The translations under genes were made by a program, and so were the position numbers. Of a stretch of DNA of 64,000 nt, positions 43,521 to 52,082 are shown piece after piece. The DNA comes from Paenibacillus pabuli (GTDB lineage Bacteria; Bacillota; Bacilli; Paenibacillales; Paenibacillaceae), in contig NZ_JBDOIO010000003.1 in the NCBI RefSeq assembly GCF_039831995.1, forward strand, positions 2,418,001-2,482,000. The letters run 5' to 3'. The stretch's first letter is position 1. Each line of letters opens with the position of its first letter. The notes under the pieces are model-generated. The model made no database searches and was not told the origin of the DNA. It saw only the letters and a list, made by a program, of their open reading frames with translations.

Positions 43521-43802
43521 TTAGTAAGACAACCATCCATATGTTCGATAATCATGCGGTACTGGCCGAAAGAATTCTTCACGGTAAATGTTGTGCTTAA
43601 ATTTCATTTTGAATCTTCTTTGAGTAAGTTTTCTAATAGACTTAACCTCATGATTATAATAATGCTTGGTTGTTCTGTGATTTCGATACTCATGAAGTTT
43701 CTTTATTCTTGGGTCGAAATCTCTTTTATTTCTTTTTTGTTTTTTCAGATACTTGTATTGTTGTTCCAATTCCCATGCTTTAATTTCATCGTTATAAACC
43801 AA
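43521..43802 (-). CDS. Basic hypothetical protein, phage-like
   Basis: A 93-residue, very basic protein rich in Lys, Arg, His and Tyr, with the coiled segment LEQQYKYLKKQKRNKRD and a terminal HDYRTYGWLSY, reminiscent of small phage or prophage proteins in Bacillales. TTG 43802 with GGGG six bases upstream is preferred over GTG 43817. It could bind nucleic acid; no family assignment. Confidence 0.55.
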   Translation of the reverse strand: MVYNDEIKAWELEQQYKYLKKQKRNKRDFDPRIKKLHEYRNHRTTKHYYNHEVKSIRKLTQRRFKMKFKHNIYREEFFRPVPHDYRTYGWLSY

Positions 43803-43969
43803 TAGGATCCCCGGCACTTACTTAAGATTTACCTGAGTATAAGGTATGAGTAGAGTTACCTAGAGGTCTACGACGTAAGGAGGTATCATATATATCCTTC
43901 TTCCCATAATTGATTGGTTCTATCTTACATGAAAGTGATTTATTTGAAAATATTTGTTTTGGTGAGATT

Positions 43970-44362
43970 TTAATCGTAAGTGCTATTGGTAATATCAGCA
44001 CTGACTGTCTGTAAAATTGTTTTCTTCCTATCAACTGTCGATATGAAAAATTCCTGCTTGATTCCTTCTCGAAATATTTCTTTATATCTATGTCTACCCA
44101 TCTGATCAAACCGCTCTTGAACTCGTGATACATGCTCTTTATCCAATTTAATCTTCGTTTCAATCTCTTCATATTGTTCAATCGTATCGTATTCCCACAT
44201 AGCAAAAATCTCACTCGTTTCGTCATCGATAAAGGTATGCCATCTACCAATTAGTCTTGCTCCGTATTTCAGTTGCGAAGGTAGTAGGATTTCATTAAAT
44301 AAAGCATTAAACTCTGTAACAAATGAAGATGCTAGAACATAGGTTTTTCTCCGATATATCAT
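43970..44362 (-). CDS. NIPSNAP family protein
   Basis: A 130-residue ferredoxin-like-fold protein. ATG 44362 follows GAGGTGCG and gives the family opening MIYRRKTYVL. The segments LIGRWHTFIDDETSEIFAMWEY and YEEIETKI are typical of the NIPSNAP dimeric alpha-beta barrel. Bacterial members are of unknown role. A frame overlapping it on the same strand (43822-44250) is a shadow. Confidence 0.8.
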   Translation of the reverse strand: MIYRRKTYVLASSFVTEFNALFNEILLPSQLKYGARLIGRWHTFIDDETSEIFAMWEYDTIEQYEEIETKIKLDKEHVSRVQERFDQMGRHRYKEIFREGIKQEFFISTVDRKKTILQTVSADITNSTYD

Positions 44363-44411
44363 TTTCGCACCTCTCATGTAAATTTGTTGCTTGTTAACAG
44401 TTGTTAAGGAC

Positions 44412-45032
44412 TTATCTATTCATATCCATCAATTCTTCTCTTGCTGCTATAAGCCAGGGATGTACTAATTTAAGCTTGGAACGTTGTTCCCATACATGGT
44501 TCAGATAGATGAGTATTCCATCATTGAGTTTGGATTCATTTACTTTATCTCGTATCTCTTGCAGGTAACTATGCTCTCCTGGTAAATTCCAAGATATTTT
44601 GTCTGAAATGAAAAGTACTTTATCCAGTAAACTTGATTGTGGTTTAAGCGTGGTATGACATTCGATTGCACTTAGTATTTCTTGATCGTTGATATGAAAT
44701 ATTTCTTTTGCCATAGCTCTAGATAACTTCTGGTGAATGATTCTATCATACTTATATTCTTCCTCCATGATTTCTATCGATAATGCTTTGGCCAGATTTA
44801 GCATTTCACTTACTGGAACCACATTACTAATATCGTGCAATAATCCTGCTTGTTCTGCATTTTCAGGGTCGGCTCCAAATAATCCGGCTACTCGCTTTGC
44901 TTCTGCGGCAACGTCTAATGTGTGTTTCAGGGTTTCTTGATCATTATGTGCTTCGAAGAATGAATGAATATTTTGACTTAAATCACTGGATAATTCCACA
45001 TTCAATACATATGGCTTAAGAATTGGATTCAT
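44412..45032 (-). CDS. HD domain hydrolase, YqeK-like
   Basis: A 206-residue HD-domain phosphohydrolase. Metal ligands are visible in LKHTLDVAAEAKRVA (His about 36), AGLLHDISN (HD about 67-68) and AIECHTTLKP with the later LFISDKIS, the pattern of YqeK enzymes that split diadenosine tetraphosphate to ADP. Unlike true yqeK, it is not beside nadD or rsfS, so it is a paralogue with possibly different substrate. Start follows ATAGGTGG. Confidence 0.82.
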   Translation of the reverse strand: MNPILKPYVLNVELSSDLSQNIHSFFEAHNDQETLKHTLDVAAEAKRVAGLFGADPENAEQAGLLHDISNVVPVSEMLNLAKALSIEIMEEEYKYDRIIHQKLSRAMAKEIFHINDQEILSAIECHTTLKPQSSLLDKVLFISDKISWNLPGEHSYLQEIRDKVNESKLNDGILIYLNHVWEQRSKLKLVHPWLIAAREELMDMNR

Positions 45033-45092
45033 GTTTTGACCACCTATACGTTAATTTAGCTAACAGTCCCATTCCTACACGATTAGTGACAT

Positions 45093-45635
45093 CTACCGAT
45101 TCCAATCACTCCATAACATACTATATGTAACAATATTCTCATAATGATCATGAAGCCATTGCGCTTCTCTAGAAATCCCTTCATTGATGAAACCAACCCG
45201 TTCTGGTATCGATCTGCTTTTAAGGTTAGTTTCTGCACATTGTATAATTACACGATTTAATTTCATTTCATTGAATAAGACATCAAGTAGCCTTGTGATG
45301 CTTTTTGTAATAATCCCTTGACCTTCCGCTGACGCCGCTAAAAAATATCCAATACTAGTCACTTTATTTTTCCAATCCATATAATGTAAGGCGATCATTC
45401 CAACCAGTTTACCATCGAACCACAAGCCAGCATCAAAGCCATTCTGATCTTCATAATTTTGTTTCCACATCTCTATTACTGGATCTAAGTCTTCTGGGGA
45501 TTGTCGCTTATCCACCCATAGCAACCATTCCCGAAGATGCATTCTGTTCTCATCAATTAATGTGTACAATTCATCTCTTTCTTGCGGTTGAATTAAATTG
45601 ATTACTATCGATTTATTCACTTGAAATGGAAACAA
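45093..45635 (-). CDS. GNAT acetyltransferase, RimL/YdaF type
   Basis: A 180-residue ribosomal-protein-serine-acetyltransferase-like GNAT: LREWLLWVDKRQSPED (about 34-49), IGYFLAASAEGQGIITKSI (acetyl-CoA loop), LNRVIIQCAETNLKSRSIPERVGF. TTG 45635 lies behind GGAGGG. The acceptor is unknown. The close B. subtilis relative YdaF is also unlinked to its substrate. Confidence 0.87.
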   Translation of the reverse strand: MFPFQVNKSIVINLIQPQERDELYTLIDENRMHLREWLLWVDKRQSPEDLDPVIEMWKQNYEDQNGFDAGLWFDGKLVGMIALHYMDWKNKVTSIGYFLAASAEGQGIITKSITRLLDVLFNEMKLNRVIIQCAETNLKSRSIPERVGFINEGISREAQWLHDHYENIVTYSMLWSDWNR

Positions 45636-45710
45636 ATTAATCCCTCCATCAACATCAATCTAGGGTCCATCAACTCCAAATGTAATTTGTTCTGTGTTTC
45701 CCCGCCAGTG

Positions 45711-45764
45711 AACAAAAACACGCCTCAACCTGAGACTTCTCTTAATCTTAGGTTAGGCGTTTGT
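45711..45764 (-). terminator. Terminator after GNAT gene 45899-46384
   Basis: On the minus strand ACGCCTAACCTAAGA pairs with TCTCAGGTTGAGGCGT (one bulge, one wobble), loop of about ten bases, then GTTTTTGTT. It lies about 135 bases beyond the stop codon. Confidence 0.72.
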
Positions 45765-45898
45765 GGTTCAAAATTTATTTTATTCCATTTTTATACATAT
45801 AGCAACCAAGAACTTGAACTCCTATATACGACTACTTGTAGCTGTTTAGATCCACCCAATCATTTCAACATGCCACAATCCGTTGCGAATATGTCCAT

Positions 45899-46384
45899 TC
45901 AAAACTCTAGCTTCATCTGTATAGTTATTATCCTTTTTCCATCTTCTAATTTCGTTATTCTCATATCAATGGGTTTAAATCCATGCTTGTGATAGAATGC
46001 CAGTCCTCTTGAATTCGTACTATGACATGATAATAATAAATTCTTAACTCTATAAATCGATTTGGCCTTCATTATCATCGTCTCTAACAAATACGAAGAA
46101 GCACCTTGTCCTCTAAAACGCTTGGATACAATAACGTTGCCAAGCCAACATACATCGCCCTTACAATCATACAAATTGGCATAAGCTATAACTTGATTTG
46201 ACTCTTTGTGAACTATAACGGTAGGTTCGTATCGATTCTCAAGAAGTTTCACTATCTGATCTGATGTTAGCGGATATTTAAATTGTGGACTAACATAGAA
46301 CAATTCTTCATCTGACTGAGGGAAAGAGCTTATATCTTTTAAATCGTCATTTATTAAAGACCTATAGGAATAGATGAATTCCAT
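45899..46384 (-). CDS. GNAT family N-acetyltransferase
   Basis: A 161-residue GNAT: VCWLGNVIVSKRFRGQGASSYL (beta 4 and acetyl-CoA loop, about 84-105, given here as VCWLGNVIV and RGQGASSYL), NLLLSCHSTNSRGLAFYHKHGF. AAAGGAG directly abuts ATG 46384 with no spacer, so translation may be weak or start further in. The acceptor is unknown. Confidence 0.85.
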   Translation of the reverse strand: MEFIYSYRSLINDDLKDISSFPQSDEELFYVSPQFKYPLTSDQIVKLLENRYEPTVIVHKESNQVIAYANLYDCKGDVCWLGNVIVSKRFRGQGASSYLLETMIMKAKSIYRVKNLLLSCHSTNSRGLAFYHKHGFKPIDMRITKLEDGKRIITIQMKLEF

Positions 46385-46420
46385 CTCCTTTCTCGTTTTG
46401 AATAATTCCTGAGTCTTTGT

Positions 46421-46921
46421 TTACACATTTTTTTTAATATAACTCATCGAAATGAACTCTAATTCCCTCTCTTCATACTTGCTCATAAAATGTGTATCTT
46501 TCACAAACCCAATCCGTTCATACACCTTGATGGCTCTCTCATTAAATGCTGCAACGACTAATTGATACTCACGACCACTAAATTGATTGTTCAAAAAGGA
46601 AAGAACCTCTGTTAGAAACCCCTGTCCTCTGCCGTTTCCCGTCAAGTCAGGCCTCAAGCCTAAACCAATATCTAACTTACTTCGATCCGTATAGATACCA
46701 GCTGCATACCCGCCTGGGACCCGTGCTGATTCGCCTACGCATATAAAACCAATTAGATCATCGTACTCATTCAACGCGTAATAATATTCTCCATTCATCA
46801 ACTCCAAAATGCTGTCCTCACTGCTATCCATGTCATACATTGAATACGGATATTCGTACTGCCACTTTGAAATCTGTAAGGCTCTATCCTTGGTCATGGG
46901 GTAAAAACGGTAACGTGACAC
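46421..46921 (-). CDS. GNAT family N-acetyltransferase
   Basis: A 166-residue GNAT opening with YRFYPMTKDRALQISKWQY. The acetyl-CoA-binding region reads DIGLGLRPDLTGNGRGQGFL (about 104-123) and is followed by LVVAAFNERAIKVYERIGF. This sub-branch is common in Bacillales with unknown targets. GTG 46921 follows AGGCAGGTTGAAAA. It is one of four neighbouring GNATs that do not look like recent duplicates. Confidence 0.87.
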   Translation of the reverse strand: MSRYRFYPMTKDRALQISKWQYEYPYSMYDMDSSEDSILELMNGEYYYALNEYDDLIGFICVGESARVPGGYAAGIYTDRSKLDIGLGLRPDLTGNGRGQGFLTEVLSFLNNQFSGREYQLVVAAFNERAIKVYERIGFVKDTHFMSKYEERELEFISMSYIKKNV

Positions 46922-46970
46922 TTTTCAACCTGCCTTCCTTTAGTAGATATTTAAATACAATTCTGAAAAT

Positions 46971-47405
46971 TCACTTCAATTCCTTAGCAAATACCAATTC
47001 ATCCTCCCGGTCATAACCTGCTTTTTCATATGTTTTTATCGCCTTAGCATTCTTATTTCCTGTCAAAATTTTGATGTGTTGCACTCCTGAATGATTAAAA
47101 ATCCCTTCCAGTCGTTCAATCATCATTCCAGCCAATCCATTCCTGCGTGCAGATTCTTGTATGTACATTTCAGTGATCTCAGCCTGATGCTCTGCATAGC
47201 AAAACGATTTATAGATCTGTCCGCAAGCAAATCCAACGACTTGTTCTTCCATTACAGCTACTACAATCACTTCTCTTGCATTTAAAAGGTCATTTTCCAC
47301 CTCTTCAAGGCTTCGACGAACTCCATTAAATTGATCATTCAATTCTATCAAAAATGGTACATCTTCCTTCACGGCTTCACGAACGAGCAAACTAGGAATG
47401 GCCAA
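46971..47405 (-). CDS. GNAT family N-acetyltransferase
   Basis: A 144-residue compact GNAT: ITEMYIQESARRNGLAGMMI (about 82-101, beta 4 plus acetyl-CoA loop), HIKILTGNKNAKAIKTYEKAGY. Similar to aminoglycoside-acetylase-like and AacC-type small GNATs, but the acceptor is unknown. TTG 47405 follows GGAGGTATTTCA. Confidence 0.86.
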   Translation of the reverse strand: MAIPSLLVREAVKEDVPFLIELNDQFNGVRRSLEEVENDLLNAREVIVVAVMEEQVVGFACGQIYKSFCYAEHQAEITEMYIQESARRNGLAGMMIERLEGIFNHSGVQHIKILTGNKNAKAIKTYEKAGYDREDELVFAKELK

Positions 47406-47441
47406 TGAAATACCTCCTTAATAGGACTAAAACTCCTATAA

Positions 47442-47972
47442 TCATCTCAATCTGTACTTATCGTTATTAATAATTTCATGAACGATCTCAGGTAGCTGTT
47501 CTTCCGTATAATTGCTGGTATATAATTTATTCTCTTCTTTTAGATTGGAGTTGTTTTCAAATTCATTGAGCAGTGTTATGCTTCTTTCTTTCATTTGATT
47601 TCCAGCTGCTCTTAAACTGTCTCTATACATAATGGTTTGACGATCCACCATTAATACCACATAGACTATTCTCACATCATAATTTGCTAATTCTTTTATC
47701 AATCCATCGATGTCTTCTGGAAAAGCCACATAGTCAACAACTACATCATAACCATAATCTATTAAATTCGTTGTCAAAGAGGATATGTTTTTCCATGTTA
47801 AGTCGTTTGTTTCTTTGTCTAACCAGGGTTTACCCCGTCCTTTCACTGGGATACGACTAACCTCATCTCCAGAAATATACGCACTTTTATTTAAAGTTTG
47901 AACTAGCATTTTTGACGTTGTGGATTTCCCAACTCCTGCGGGTCCAGATATGATGTATAGACTTTTACTCAT
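47442..47972 (-). CDS. P-loop kinase-like protein
   Basis: A 176-residue P-loop protein; ATG 47972 follows GGGAG. Walker A GPAGVGKST is at 8-16; the lid-like region near NQMKERSITLLNE and the strand VVVDYVAFPEDI suggest a small-molecule kinase like chloramphenicol phosphotransferase or gluconate kinase. No substrate can be assigned. Confidence 0.8.
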   Translation of the reverse strand: MSKSLYIISGPAGVGKSTTSKMLVQTLNKSAYISGDEVSRIPVKGRGKPWLDKETNDLTWKNISSLTTNLIDYGYDVVVDYVAFPEDIDGLIKELANYDVRIVYVVLMVDRQTIMYRDSLRAAGNQMKERSITLLNEFENNSNLKEENKLYTSNYTEEQLPEIVHEIINNDKYRLR

Positions 47973-48030
47973 TTTGTAATCTCCCAATTTTTCAGCTTAA
48001 TGTCTTTCGTTATTCTTTATCGCATTTACG

Positions 48031-48075
48031 ATGTAGATCTCCCTTAGATGACACTTATCTTAGGGAGATCTACAT
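48031..48075. repeat. Long inverted repeat, 21-base arms
   Basis: ATGTAGATCTCCCTTAGAT at 48031-48049 pairs with the arm ending at 48075 (reverse complement ATGTAGATCTCCCTAAGAT) with one mismatch and a short loop. No T-run follows, so it is not a standard terminator. Confidence 0.7.
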
Positions 48076-48081
48076 GCCCAC

Positions 48082-48109
48082 TTAATTAACTTCTCTTAAT
48101 TAACTTCTC
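48082..48109. repeat. Tandem 14-base repeat (two copies)
   Basis: TTAATTAACTTCTC occurs twice head to tail, just after the inverted repeat and before the 3' end of the GNAT gene at 48151. Confidence 0.85.
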
Positions 48110-48150
48110 TAACAGCAACCTTTGAATTTTCGGATCATTAATCCATTCGT

Positions 48151-48594
48151 TTAGGTCAGAACACGAACGACTTCACCGTCAATTAACTCTTCACTTACTC
48201 TTTTAAATCCCAGAGATTCATATAAATGACCTGCAACAGCATTTTCAGCTCTATGTCCTATCATGATTTTCTGGCAGCTCGATGTTTCTCTCATTAATGC
48301 GATCAATTGTTTCATCGATTCTTTTCCATAACCTTTTCCCTGATATTGCCCATCAATCATTAGAGCTGGTATCCAGTAATTCCCTTCATGATCCGGTATC
48401 GTACAATACACAAGAAAACCAATGATAGTTGCACCGAAATATATCGCCATGGGTTGAAATTCAGGGACAAACTTGGATTCAGCAATCCAGTATACGACCG
48501 GAGCCGGGAATACTTGTTTTTGATCCTCTGCTACTTCCAATTGGGTACAACTATACCAGTTATCAACGGTTACAGACTTCAGACTAATTCCCAT
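48151..48594 (-). CDS. GNAT acetyltransferase, BltD/spermidine acetylase-like
   Basis: A 147-residue GNAT with the polyamine acetylase pattern: YWIPALMIDGQYQGKGYGKESM (written here as WIPALMIDG and QGKGYGKESM, about 84-105), IGHRAENAVAGHLYESLGF. BltD acetylates spermidine; similar activity is possible. ATG 48594 follows GTAGGAGGAATCTA. A short open frame with its own ribosome site lies upstream (48650-48706). Confidence 0.86.
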   Translation of the reverse strand: MGISLKSVTVDNWYSCTQLEVAEDQKQVFPAPVVYWIAESKFVPEFQPMAIYFGATIIGFLVYCTIPDHEGNYWIPALMIDGQYQGKGYGKESMKQLIALMRETSSCQKIMIGHRAENAVAGHLYESLGFKRVSEELIDGEVVRVLT

Positions 48595-48649
48595 ATTAGA
48601 TTCCTCCTACACAATTTACGCAGAGGAACCACTTCATTATTCCCCTGTG

Positions 48650-48706
48650 TTAAATCCAAACACCTCTTAGATCTCTTTCCATGCTGCTCGAATTCATGTT
48701 TTTCAT
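48650..48706 (-). CDS. Possible 18-residue leader peptide
   Basis: ATG 48706 follows GAAAGGAG at nine bases and encodes MKNMNSSSMERDLRGVWI before TAA. A good ribosome site in front of a short frame upstream of a BltD-like acetylase is the layout of translational attenuators, but no alternative stem-loops were demonstrated. Confidence 0.25.
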   Translation of the reverse strand: MKNMNSSSMERDLRGVWI

Positions 48707-48769
48707 ACCACATCACTCCTTTCAAATCATTTGACTATATATGATTAATTAAGAAATCCCTGACTTAGA

Positions 48770-49510
48770 TCACAAGGAACATTCAAACACATGAAAATAG
48801 GTACCTTCCCCATATCCGTCCTTCACTTCATGCAAATGAATATGTTGAAAACCATTTGTCCTAAGAATGTCTTCAAACTCCTTCATATCATACAAACGAA
48901 GAGGGAAGTTCATAACCTCGGTCTTTTCGATTTTGTCGTCTTTGACTAACTCATATTTCAGCTCCGTTACGAGCATGGATTGCTCATTGTGATAATGAAC
49001 TTTTTTGGATAAGACAATTAATTCATGGTTAACAACCTTTCGATCCGTTTCTTTCCATTCTGGAATCTCGTCCACGTCGTTCCCTTTTAACATAATCGTC
49101 AATAGAAGTTTCCCTTCAGCCTTAAGCTCAGATTGCAGATTGTCCAGGCTCTGGTTCACTAATTCACTGGGAAGCAGCGAGAACGATCCAAATGGAATCA
49201 TAATTAAATCGAATTGGTCGGAGCTTACGAAATCTTCAATCTTTTGATAATATACATGAGGCTTCAGATTTAATCGCTCACCTTTTTCTCTACATACCTT
49301 AAGCATATCTTCGGATATATCGAATCCCTCTATATGTATTCCACGCTGCATAAAAGGGATCAGCATCCTACCATTTCCACACATGGGTTCAAGTACACGC
49401 ATATCTGTTCTGTCAACAAACGAAAGGTAAAAATCAAGCTCTCTACCTTCCGCTAACGATTTATCACTTTCATAGATCTTCGTACAAAGTTCTCCATAAT
49501 AACTGTTCAC
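48770..49510 (-). CDS. Class I SAM-dependent methyltransferase
   Basis: A 246-residue methyltransferase. Motif I is VLEPMCGNGRML (about 35-46), followed by IEGFDISEDML and DLIMIPFGSFSLL (motif II/IV). The C-terminal half is strand-rich and presumably receives the substrate, unknown. GTG 49510 overlaps the stop of the upstream gene (GTGA), and GGAGG precedes it, so the pair is coupled. Confidence 0.88.
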   Translation of the reverse strand: MNSYYGELCTKIYESDKSLAEGRELDFYLSFVDRTDMRVLEPMCGNGRMLIPFMQRGIHIEGFDISEDMLKVCREKGERLNLKPHVYYQKIEDFVSSDQFDLIMIPFGSFSLLPSELVNQSLDNLQSELKAEGKLLLTIMLKGNDVDEIPEWKETDRKVVNHELIVLSKKVHYHNEQSMLVTELKYELVKDDKIEKTEVMNFPLRLYDMKEFEDILRTNGFQHIHLHEVKDGYGEGTYFHVFECSL

Positions 49511-49881
49511 CAGTGTTCCTCCCTCATTAGCTCATCCATCGCCTGAACAGCCAGTTTCAATGCTTGGATTCTCCTTATTAGAAGAGTTCTCTGAGGACTG
49601 CCTTCCTTAGCCTTAGCAAGTGAGTTGTCAATGGATGGCATTAAACCCGTAAGAACACTGCGAGCTTCAGTCAGATCTTCGGAGGTATATGGATGAGGTT
49701 TGTGTTGCCACAGATATTCAAGCATAGATAAACCAATACGGAGAGCCTTGAGTCTCTTTTCTATTAAAGTTGTATTTGCCCCTTTCTGAGTCATCTGCGT
49801 CAAGGCATTTTCGGATTTCCGGATGGTTGATTGTATGGATTGTATGGATTGCGATTGAATTCGTTCTGATACGTTTTCCAT
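49507..49881 (-). CDS. Conserved hypothetical helical protein
   Basis: A 124-residue all-helical protein. The N-terminus has a short repeated stretch (SIQSIQS) encoded by repeated ATGGATTGT units. The central basic helices LIEKRLKALRIGLSMLEYLW and TLLIRRIQALKLAVQAMDEL look like two copies of the same helical motif, suggesting internal duplication. GAAAGGAGG precedes ATG. No family recognised; coupled to the methyltransferase. Confidence 0.6.
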   Translation of the reverse strand: MENVSERIQSQSIQSIQSTIRKSENALTQMTQKGANTTLIEKRLKALRIGLSMLEYLWQHKPHPYTSEDLTEARSVLTGLMPSIDNSLAKAKEGSPQRTLLIRRIQALKLAVQAMDELMREEHW

Positions 49882-49948
49882 AATAGGGCTGTCCTCCTTT
49901 CGCCACTGTCTCTATCCTTCTATGATTCTGTAGATCAACTTTCAGGGA

Positions 49949-50947
49949 TTATAGATCTTGGGCGCACTTGTTAACCAGATTTCCAAATGTTTTGATATCC
50001 TCTAGATAATCATACCCTGCTGGATTGGATCCGGTTTGATTATACATTCTTACCGCTACGGTTCTATACTTCGGAATGACAAGGCAGGCACAGCCGGTGA
50101 TGCCCAAGGATTGAAAAGAACCGGATGGAAGATCATCCCCGAGTTCCGTCATAGCACGCGGCTCATCCTGCACAAACCAAAAGAAACCATTTCTCGGTAA
50201 TTGGTGTTCGAGATCTGGAGGGCTAATGATTGTCGTCGCTTGCTCAAAAACTTCTCTCGGCACTATTTGCTGCCCATGCATGGCGCCCCTTTTCAAATGC
50301 AAATAACCCCAGTAGGCCAATTCCTTGGTACTCACAAATAAGTTGGCTTCATCGCCTTGATTATCTTTATATTGTTCATTGAGGAGCCAAACTAACTTTT
50401 CATTCGGTTCCTTTCTCCAACCGGTATGACTAAAACCCATGGGCGTAAATACACGTTCTTCAAGTAGTTGAGATAGTGGCATATGATATAATTTTTGAAT
50501 GATCTTAATGAGCAGATTGACTCCAACATTATTGTATTTCCAGTCCGTCCCTGGCAGAAACAATCGATGATGCAGATCACCTAAACCATGGGTGTGTGTT
50601 AGCAGATGTCTTATCGTTGTGTTTCCCACTACCACTGTATCCACATCATCCAAATAGTTGGCAACATCATCATCTATGCTGCAAATCTTCCCTTCATATA
50701 AGGCAAGACTGATGGCAAGTCCTAAATATGTCTTTCGAACCGATGCCACATGAAATTGAGATTCCTCATCCACTAATCGACTGCCTGTGGATTCGGTATG
50801 TACTCCTGAGTACCATTCATTCACGATTCGGTCATGATGAATAATGCAGGTTGCAGCTGCTGTAGCAGATAGCTCGTTTTTAACCCGTAAAACATAATCA
50901 TTCAGTTCATTGAATGTTGTATTCTCCGTTTTCTGTAAGTTGAGCAA
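49949..50947 (-). CDS. Serine hydrolase (class C beta-lactamase/PBP fold)
   Basis: A 332-residue protein of the beta-lactamase-related family. The active-site SVRK (Ser about 70, Lys about 73) and Tyr in KYNNVGVNLL (Y-x-N) are intact; the third element may be the C-terminal GITGC stretch. Without a signal peptide it is cytoplasmic and more likely an esterase or amidase than a beta-lactamase. TTG 50947 has a weak ribosome site. Confidence 0.85.
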   Translation of the reverse strand: MLNLQKTENTTFNELNDYVLRVKNELSATAAATCIIHHDRIVNEWYSGVHTESTGSRLVDEESQFHVASVRKTYLGLAISLALYEGKICSIDDDVANYLDDVDTVVVGNTTIRHLLTHTHGLGDLHHRLFLPGTDWKYNNVGVNLLIKIIQKLYHMPLSQLLEERVFTPMGFSHTGWRKEPNEKLVWLLNEQYKDNQGDEANLFVSTKELAYWGYLHLKRGAMHGQQIVPREVFEQATTIISPPDLEHQLPRNGFFWFVQDEPRAMTELGDDLPSGSFQSLGITGCACLVIPKYRTVAVRMYNQTGSNPAGYDYLEDIKTFGNLVNKCAQDL

Positions 50948-50989
50948 GGAGACTCACACCACCATTCTTCACTTTTATCTATCAGTTAG

Positions 50990-51532
50990 CTAGGTATGAT
51001 TATGATGTTGGTCTAACTTCCTCAATATGATATCTACAACCTCACTAGTCTCAAGATGATCTGTTATCAGGTGTATTCCAAACCTATCATCCTTCAGAGC
51101 ATGCACAACCTTCGGCGCTTGTTGATACTGCCAGCCTCCAAATTCATCTCCGCGTTTAGCTAACCGCTTGTATATCGTTTCTTCAGTAGCCACTAGCGAA
51201 AAATGATATAACTCTTCGTCAATGGCTTTGAATCCGTTATAGATGTGGTTAAAGTTCTCTTCTTTATAAATAGTCATGGGAACGATTAGGTGTTTGTTAT
51301 ATTTCCGCCTTACTTCTACAGCCGTCTTCACAGTTAGAACTCTCCATAGTTCGATATCTTGAAAATCATCCGTACGCTCATTCTCTTCCCGGCATTCCTC
51401 CGGAATGAGTTTTCTGATCATATACCCTATTTCTTCAGGGTCGTATATCATACTATTGTTGATCAAGGGCTGGAGCATCTTTGCTGCCGACGTTTTGCCC
51501 GAACCGAACGCTCCATTAATCATAACGATCAT
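50990..51532 (-). CDS. TmrB-like P-loop protein
   Basis: A 180-residue P-loop protein with the TmrB opening: INGAFGSGKTSAAKML (Walker A about 6-13), YDPEEIGYMIRKLIP and later LIVPMTIYKEENF, LVATEETIYKRLAKR. B. subtilis TmrB gives tunicamycin resistance by binding the drug with ATP; this relative may do so or phosphorylate another molecule. The ribosome site AAAGGAG is 12 bases from ATG, longer than usual. Confidence 0.82.
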   Translation of the reverse strand: MIVMINGAFGSGKTSAAKMLQPLINNSMIYDPEEIGYMIRKLIPEECREENERTDDFQDIELWRVLTVKTAVEVRRKYNKHLIVPMTIYKEENFNHIYNGFKAIDEELYHFSLVATEETIYKRLAKRGDEFGGWQYQQAPKVVHALKDDRFGIHLITDHLETSEVVDIILRKLDQHHNHT

Positions 51533-51571
51533 ATGATCACTTCACTCCTTTTCTAGAAGAGTTTAACTGCA

Positions 51572-51994
51572 TTACTTTCTCCCTTGGTCATAATGAGGGA
51601 TCTCGGTTCCTTGGACTAGACTCCGTATGCCATCCTTATAATACGGCATTAGCTCATCAGCCTTGTCCACATCCATCCAGGCAATTTCAGATATTTCATG
51701 AGGCCTGATAAGCTCTAAACTTCCTCCAATGACCTCAGCTCTAAACGTGAAGAAGATGGCATGCTCCTGCTTTTTCTCAAAAATACATTCATTGATGGCA
51801 ATGATCCCATGGACTCTTACATCAAATCCTGTTTCTTCTTTGGCTTCCCTGATGGCTGCTTGATCCAACGTTTCCTCCTTTTCCACCGCGCCACCGGGCA
51901 GCGACCAACTGGCATTGCCTTTATTCTTGACCATTAGAATCTTGGATGAGGTATCATCCAGGATTAATGCATAGGCTACGTCAACTCGTCTCAT
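51572..51994 (-). CDS. NUDIX hydrolase
   Basis: A 140-residue compact NUDIX protein: box GGAVEKEETLDQAAIREA followed by KEETGF (about 34-57). It opens with RRVDVAYALILDDTSSK, as MutT-like enzymes do. It lacks the C-terminal extensions of the other NUDIX proteins here. GGAAGGAGATAACTCA precedes ATG. Substrate unknown. Confidence 0.9.
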   Translation of the reverse strand: MRRVDVAYALILDDTSSKILMVKNKGNASWSLPGGAVEKEETLDQAAIREAKEETGFDVRVHGIIAINECIFEKKQEHAIFFTFRAEVIGGSLELIRPHEISEIAWMDVDKADELMPYYKDGIRSLVQGTEIPHYDQGRK

Positions 51995-52082
51995 TGAGTT
52001 ATCTCCTTCCGAGAGGGTTTAGATCTTTATTCAATTCGCAGTAGCTGGTCTAGTATGACTGCTTCTGCTTCTTCATAAACAC

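Noticed and set aside
43822..44250. A 142-codon minus-strand frame overlapping the NIPSNAP gene
   Set aside because: It is basic, low in recognisable structure and lies almost wholly antiphase to the better-supported NIPSNAP protein with its own ribosome site; judged a shadow.
49801..49870. Short tandem units with ATGGATTGT in the hypothetical gene at 49507
   Set aside because: Only two to three imperfect units within an otherwise normal coding region; explained as a small in-frame expansion giving SIQSIQS.
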